Below, piece by piece: positions 5,243-8,239 of a DNA stretch of 8,239 nt (within the stretch, counting starts at the first letter, position 1; every line of letters begins with the position of its first letter). The translations under genes and the position numbers were made by a program. The notes beneath the pieces are model-generated. The model had not been told where the DNA came from, made no database searches, and saw only the letters and a list, made by a program, of their open reading frames with translations. The DNA comes from Paracoccaceae bacterium (lineage in GTDB: Bacteria; Pseudomonadota; Alphaproteobacteria; Rhodobacterales; Rhodobacteraceae), in NCBI GenBank assembly GCA_002746395.1, contig NVXA01000001.1:437655-445893 (forward strand), read 5' to 3'.

Positions 5243-5431
5243 TTATTTGTTAACAACCAAAGCAATCAGAGCAATTGCCAACAGTGGGATCAACCACATG
5301 CCGGAACCGCCCATGGAGCCGGCTTCTTCGGCAACCATAGTCATTTCAACTGGTGCTACCATAGCAACGGAACCAGCGAATGCTGTGGATGCTGCGGCTG
5401 TAATTGCGGCTGTAAGTGCTACGAGTTTCAT
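5243..5431 (-). CDS. Small exported single-helix protein, array member 5 (62 aa)
   Basis: The start at 5431 follows a strong GGAGGA Shine-Dalgarno; an ORF extension to 5491 has no such site and would mask the signal peptide. The signal peptide is MKLVALTAAITAAASTAFA. The exported segment GSVAMVAPVEMTMVAEEAGS precedes MGGSGMW (40-46), the helix LIPLLAIALIALVV and a two-residue tail Asn-Lys. It resembles member 1 rather than its neighbours 2-4, so the two outer genes share a subtype that brackets the amplified inner subtype. It has a distinct leader with a long-spaced inverted repeat. It lies 143 bases downstream of the L,D-transpeptidase on the same strand with no convincing terminator between, so read-through from that gene is possible. 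Function is unknown. Confidence 0.8.
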   Translation of the reverse strand: MKLVALTAAITAAASTAFAGSVAMVAPVEMTMVAEEAGSMGGSGMWLIPLLAIALIALVVNK

Positions 5432-5503
5432 AGGGATATCCTCCAAAAAGATGACGCTTGCTAAAACTCGCTTATCGAGTCGCGCAAACATAGAAAACTA
5501 CAA

Positions 5504-5549
5504 GATTCTTCTAACGGCTCTTTTTTAACATTGCAACTATAGAAGAATC
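5504..5549. promoter_or_regulatory. Long-spaced inverted repeat upstream of array member 5
   Basis: GATTCTTCTA (5504-5513) and TAGAAGAATC (5540-5549) are perfect 10-base inverted arms 26 bases apart. The spacer, on the - strand, contains TTGCAA, which with TTAGAA in the left arm makes a weak -35/-10 pair (16-base spacing). It is a candidate operator pair or leader stem. Confidence 0.4.
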
Positions 5550-5574
5550 GCCGTGAAAACAGGTTTTTTCTGCG

Positions 5575-6159
5575 CTATATTAGCAACACTTGCGTGCCAA
5601 CTTTTGCAAGCGCGAACAGCTCTTCAATCTCGTCGTTATACAGGCCGATGCACCCATTAGAGGATTGCCGCCCAATCTTGCGCGTGTCGTTCGTGCCGTG
5701 AATACGGTAGTACTGCCAACTTAGATAAAGCGCGTGGGTTCCAAGCGGATTATCGGGGCCGGGGCCGACATATTTTGGCAAGTCAGGATTGCGCTTCAGC
5801 ATGCCGGGTGTCGGGCGCCAGTCCGGACCTACACGTTTGCGCACAATGCTTGTACGCCCCAAACGGGTCAGTTCCGGCGACAAAGGCACGCTGACGGGGT
5901 AAATCTTCGTGTACGATTCATCCTCCGGCCAGAAATGCAATGTGCGCCCTTCGGTGTTCACAAGAATTGCGCCATTGCGAAGGTTTGGGAAATATCCCTT
6001 CCATGTAAAGGTGGAGAAATTATTGGTTCTGATGTCAACCGTGCCTGGCGCGGGTATAGCTTCCTGCGCGCGCAGAATACCAGGGGCGGCGATGCTGAAT
6101 GCCGTGGCGGATGCTGCGAATTGGCGACGTGTAATCACGGACTTGTTAATCTTTGTCAT
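5575..6159 (-). CDS. L,D-transpeptidase (YkuD domain), Tat-type signal
   Basis: This is a 194-residue protein. The start at 6159 is preceded by AGGAAA; the longer frame to 6267 has no export signal at its front. The N-terminus has a twin-arginine pattern, ITRRQFAASATAF (RR at 11-12), and a likely cut near ILRA-QE, so folded export by Tat is likely. The YkuD core covers about 60-194: NGAILVNTEGRTLHFWP, then NPLGTHALYLSW, His154 (YRIHGTND) and the catalytic motif RQSSNGCIGLYNDEI with Cys170. The usual S/T-H-G-C histidine is Asn here, a variation I recall in other alphaproteobacterial YkuD proteins. Such enzymes form 3-3 crosslinks in peptidoglycan or attach proteins to it; which applies is not visible. 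It is divergent from the CAP lipoprotein gene, 177 bases away. Confidence 0.88.
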   Translation of the reverse strand: MTKINKSVITRRQFAASATAFSIAAPGILRAQEAIPAPGTVDIRTNNFSTFTWKGYFPNLRNGAILVNTEGRTLHFWPEDESYTKIYPVSVPLSPELTRLGRTSIVRKRVGPDWRPTPGMLKRNPDLPKYVGPGPDNPLGTHALYLSWQYYRIHGTNDTRKIGRQSSNGCIGLYNDEIEELFALAKVGTQVLLI

Positions 6160-6188
6160 TTGATCATTTCCTATCTGGATTCCGCCGC

Positions 6189-6217
6189 ACCATATGAGAT
6201 CATACGAACTTAGGCAA
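6189..6217 (-). promoter_or_regulatory. Candidate promoter of the L,D-transpeptidase
   Basis: On the - strand TTGCCT (6217-6212), 17 bases and TATGGT (6194-6189) give a reasonable sigma70-like pair 30 bases before the start codon, leaving a short leader with AGGAAA. Confidence 0.4.
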
Positions 6218-6278
6218 TTCACAGTAAGTTCAACATATCTTTCGGCAGAATTTCGCCATCTAGGCAAAAATCCGCTAT

Positions 6279-6307
6279 TTGAATCCCGCTGCCATTCGCG
6301 CTAGACA
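6279..6307 (+). promoter_or_regulatory. Candidate promoter of the CAP lipoprotein
   Basis: TTGAAT (6279-6284), 17 bases and TAGACA (6302-6307) lie 29 bases before ATG 6337. The -10 match is weak. A good Shine-Dalgarno, CAGGAG, follows just before the gene. Confidence 0.3.
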
Positions 6308-6336
6308 GGGCCGATAAACCTTTCAGGAGTAACCCG

Positions 6337-6873
6337 ATGTTTCGTTTAAGCGCCATTATAGTTTCCCTATCGCTTGTCCTTTCCGCCTGCGCAGAAATAG
6401 CAACCGGCGCATACGAGGGCAACGCCCAGTCCGGTGCAATCTCCAGCTTTGGATCGGACGGTATTCGCTTGCGTCACATGGATGCCCTGAACGGCTTGCG
6501 CATTGAGAGAGGATTACAACCATTGCAACTGTCCGCCGCCTTGAATGCCGCGGCAGACACCCATGCACAGGATATGTTCAGGCAGCAACGGGCGTGGAAC
6601 TTCGGGTCTGATCGCACCTCGCCGCAAGAACGGGCGACACGGGCCGGATTTAGCGGCCTTGTTCGCGGGGAAAACGTTGCCGAAACATTCAAGAGCGAAC
6701 TTCTGGTGCTGCAAACGTGGCTGGATAACCCGGCATCACGCGCCAGCATCCTGGACCCTGAGGTGACACATATGGGCTATGGCTGGTATCAAGAAACCAA
6801 CGGTAAAATTTGGTGGGTCGAAGTTTTGGGGCAGGCGCTCCCTGAACCCGTCGCTATGACCGAATTGCAATAG
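6337..6873 (+). CDS. CAP-domain (SCP/PR1-like) lipoprotein
   Basis: This is a 178-residue protein starting after CAGGAG with about 9 bases of spacing. The lipoprotein signal is MFRLSAIIVSLSLVLSAC, lipobox L15-S16-A17-C18, with Ala at +2. The CAP domain spans about 45-170. It has a first helix LNGLRIERGLQPLQLSAALN, His76 in ADTHAQDM, the GEN motif (Glu112, Asn113) in GLVRGENVAE, then TWLDNPASRASILDP and His145 in THMGYGWYQ, and a closing strand WWVEVLGQAL. The two histidines and Glu fit the CAP cavity. Family members usually have S-P-G/H-R before the N-I-L; here it reads NPASRASIL. Bacterial CAP proteins are envelope or secreted proteins, mostly without a settled biochemical role. It sits between two L,D-transpeptidase genes, which hints at a cell-wall context only by neighbourhood. 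Its last 20 bases overlap the convergent gene. Confidence 0.88.
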   Translation: MFRLSAIIVSLSLVLSACAEIATGAYEGNAQSGAISSFGSDGIRLRHMDALNGLRIERGLQPLQLSAALNAAADTHAQDMFRQQRAWNFGSDRTSPQERATRAGFSGLVRGENVAETFKSELLVLQTWLDNPASRASILDPEVTHMGYGWYQETNGKIWWVEVLGQALPEPVAMTELQ

Positions 6874-7378
6874 GCGTTCCCATCGGAACCATTGCCCAGA
6901 TTTCTTCGATTTCACGATCGGTGACGGCGATACACCCCGCCGTCCAATCCCGCTTGAAGCGGTCGCGAAAACTGGTCGGGCCACCGTGGATGAAAATATC
7001 CCCCCCCGGATCCAGACCTTTGGCACGCGCCTCGGCCATGTCGTTTACATCCGGGTAAGAAATCCCCAAGCTTAAGTGATAGGCGCTGTTCGGGTTCCGG
7101 CGATCAATGAAGTACGTCCCCTCTGGCGTGCGTCCATCCCCTTCGCGGCCCTTGTCGCCGCGCGGGGAAAATCCCAGATCAACACCGTAGCTGCGCATCA
7201 AAACCGGCTTGCCATCAACCGCGCGGTAAAGCCCAAGCTTACGCGTTGACTTGAACAGGACCAAAAATTCGACCTTGCTCAATGCGCCGCCAGTCGGCGT
7301 CGGATCAGCCATGGCCACGTTCGCAATGGCCATGGCCAGCGAGGCCGAAAGAACGGTGCGTCGGTTTAGGTTTGTCAT
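6854..7378 (-). CDS. L,D-transpeptidase family protein (YkuD domain), second type
   Basis: This is a 174-residue protein. The N-terminus MTNLNRRTVLSASLAMAIA resembles a Tat signal (RR at 6-7), with a probable cut after NVAMA (24). The YkuD fold follows from about 35: KVEFLVLFKSTRKLGLYR, GDGRTPEGTYFID (81-92), LSLGISYPD, His131 (DIFIHGG) and RDWTAGCIAVTDREIEEIW with Cys149. TPEG and D-W-T-A-G-C are typical of the ErfK/YafK-like branch, unlike the SSNGC branch of the gene at 5575. The two are therefore not recent duplicates. The His of SHGC is Ala here. It probably acts on peptidoglycan as a transpeptidase or a hydrolase/amidase; sequence alone does not decide. The Shine-Dalgarno is weak (AGCAGGCAAA before ATG). 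The stop lies inside the 3' end of the convergent CAP gene. Confidence 0.87.
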   Translation of the reverse strand: MTNLNRRTVLSASLAMAIANVAMADPTPTGGALSKVEFLVLFKSTRKLGLYRAVDGKPVLMRSYGVDLGFSPRGDKGREGDGRTPEGTYFIDRRNPNSAYHLSLGISYPDVNDMAEARAKGLDPGGDIFIHGGPTSFRDRFKRDWTAGCIAVTDREIEEIWAMVPMGTPIAIRS

Positions 7379-7475
7379 TTTGCCTGCTCTGCCTGTTATT
7401 GCCTGTCGTTGGGCTTTGCGCCCATTGTTTTAGCTGTCGTACACGATTTACCCGATAATTTCCACTCGTCGCTTA

Positions 7476-7492
7476 ATGCGCAGTGACCGCAT
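7476..7492 (-). other. Small hairpin downstream of rlmN, poor terminator
   Basis: ATGCG (7476-7480) and CGCAT (7488-7492) pair around seven bases, 13 bases past the rlmN stop. No U-tract follows on the - strand, so rlmN may read through into the second L,D-transpeptidase 126 bases on. Confidence 0.25.
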
Positions 7493-7504
7493 GCGAGGTT
7501 TCGC

Positions 7505-8239
<735 letters not shown>

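Noticed and set aside
3658..5431. CRISPR-like array, because of the regular spacing of repeats
   Set aside because: The units are about 380-400 bp with coding content and terminators, not 20-40 bp repeats with unique spacers. No cas genes are present.
3556..5574. Insertion sequence or other mobile element as the source of the repeats
   Set aside because: There is no transposase, terminal inverted repeat or target-site duplication. The repeat junctions fit simple tandem duplication.
6219..6422. 67-residue - strand ORF across the L,D-transpeptidase/CAP gap
   Set aside because: It overlaps the CAP lipoprotein signal sequence and its promoter region, shows no Shine-Dalgarno, and resembles nothing known.

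Overview
The window looks like chromosomal DNA of an alphaproteobacterium, most likely of the Rhodobacteraceae (Roseobacter-type). This is inferred from the protein style and gene content (RlmN, paired YjbH/YjbF, Tat-like YkuD proteins), not from a marker-gene search. No rRNA, tRNA, CRISPR or mobile element is visible. The theme is the cell envelope, with unrelated housekeeping genes at both edges. No gene-free stretch exceeds 300 bases.

Left part (1-3590): the 3' portion of a YeeZ-like SDR-family protein runs off the left edge. It is followed by a two-gene unit on the + strand: a YjbH-family outer-membrane protein and a YjbF-family lipoprotein, joined by an ATGA stop/start overlap. These families belong to exopolysaccharide / group-4-capsule-associated loci (yjbEFGH, gfcABCD). 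The unit ends at a bidirectional hairpin terminator (3565-3586).

Middle part (3658-5431, - strand): five consecutive genes for 62-74 residue proteins of one unrecognised family. Each has a cleavable signal peptide, a short exported segment, a conserved MGG[ST]xxWxxPL motif, one transmembrane helix and a short variable tail. Start codons are spaced 384, 407, 386 and 378 bp apart. Members 2-5 each have their own intrinsic terminator, and member 1 shares the yjbF terminator. The DNA from 3877 to 5053 is a three-copy direct tandem repeat whose unit is 'leader of the preceding gene + terminator + 3' UTR + gene'. As a result the amplified copies carry the leader/promoter type of array member 1. This array, convergent with yjbH-yjbF, is the most unusual thing in the window.

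Right part (5575-8239): a Tat-type L,D-transpeptidase (YkuD) on -, a divergent CAP-domain lipoprotein on +, and a second, different YkuD protein on - whose 3' end overlaps the CAP gene by 20 bp. Last comes the C-terminal part of rlmN, which runs off the right edge on the - strand.

In working terms, YjbH and YjbF probably form an outer-membrane/periplasmic exopolysaccharide-related pair. The YkuD proteins probably modify peptidoglycan. The small array proteins are probably inner-membrane-anchored or secreted envelope factors of unknown role. A link to the YjbHF system rests only on proximity and on the small secreted protein (YjbE/GfcA) found in the enterobacterial loci.
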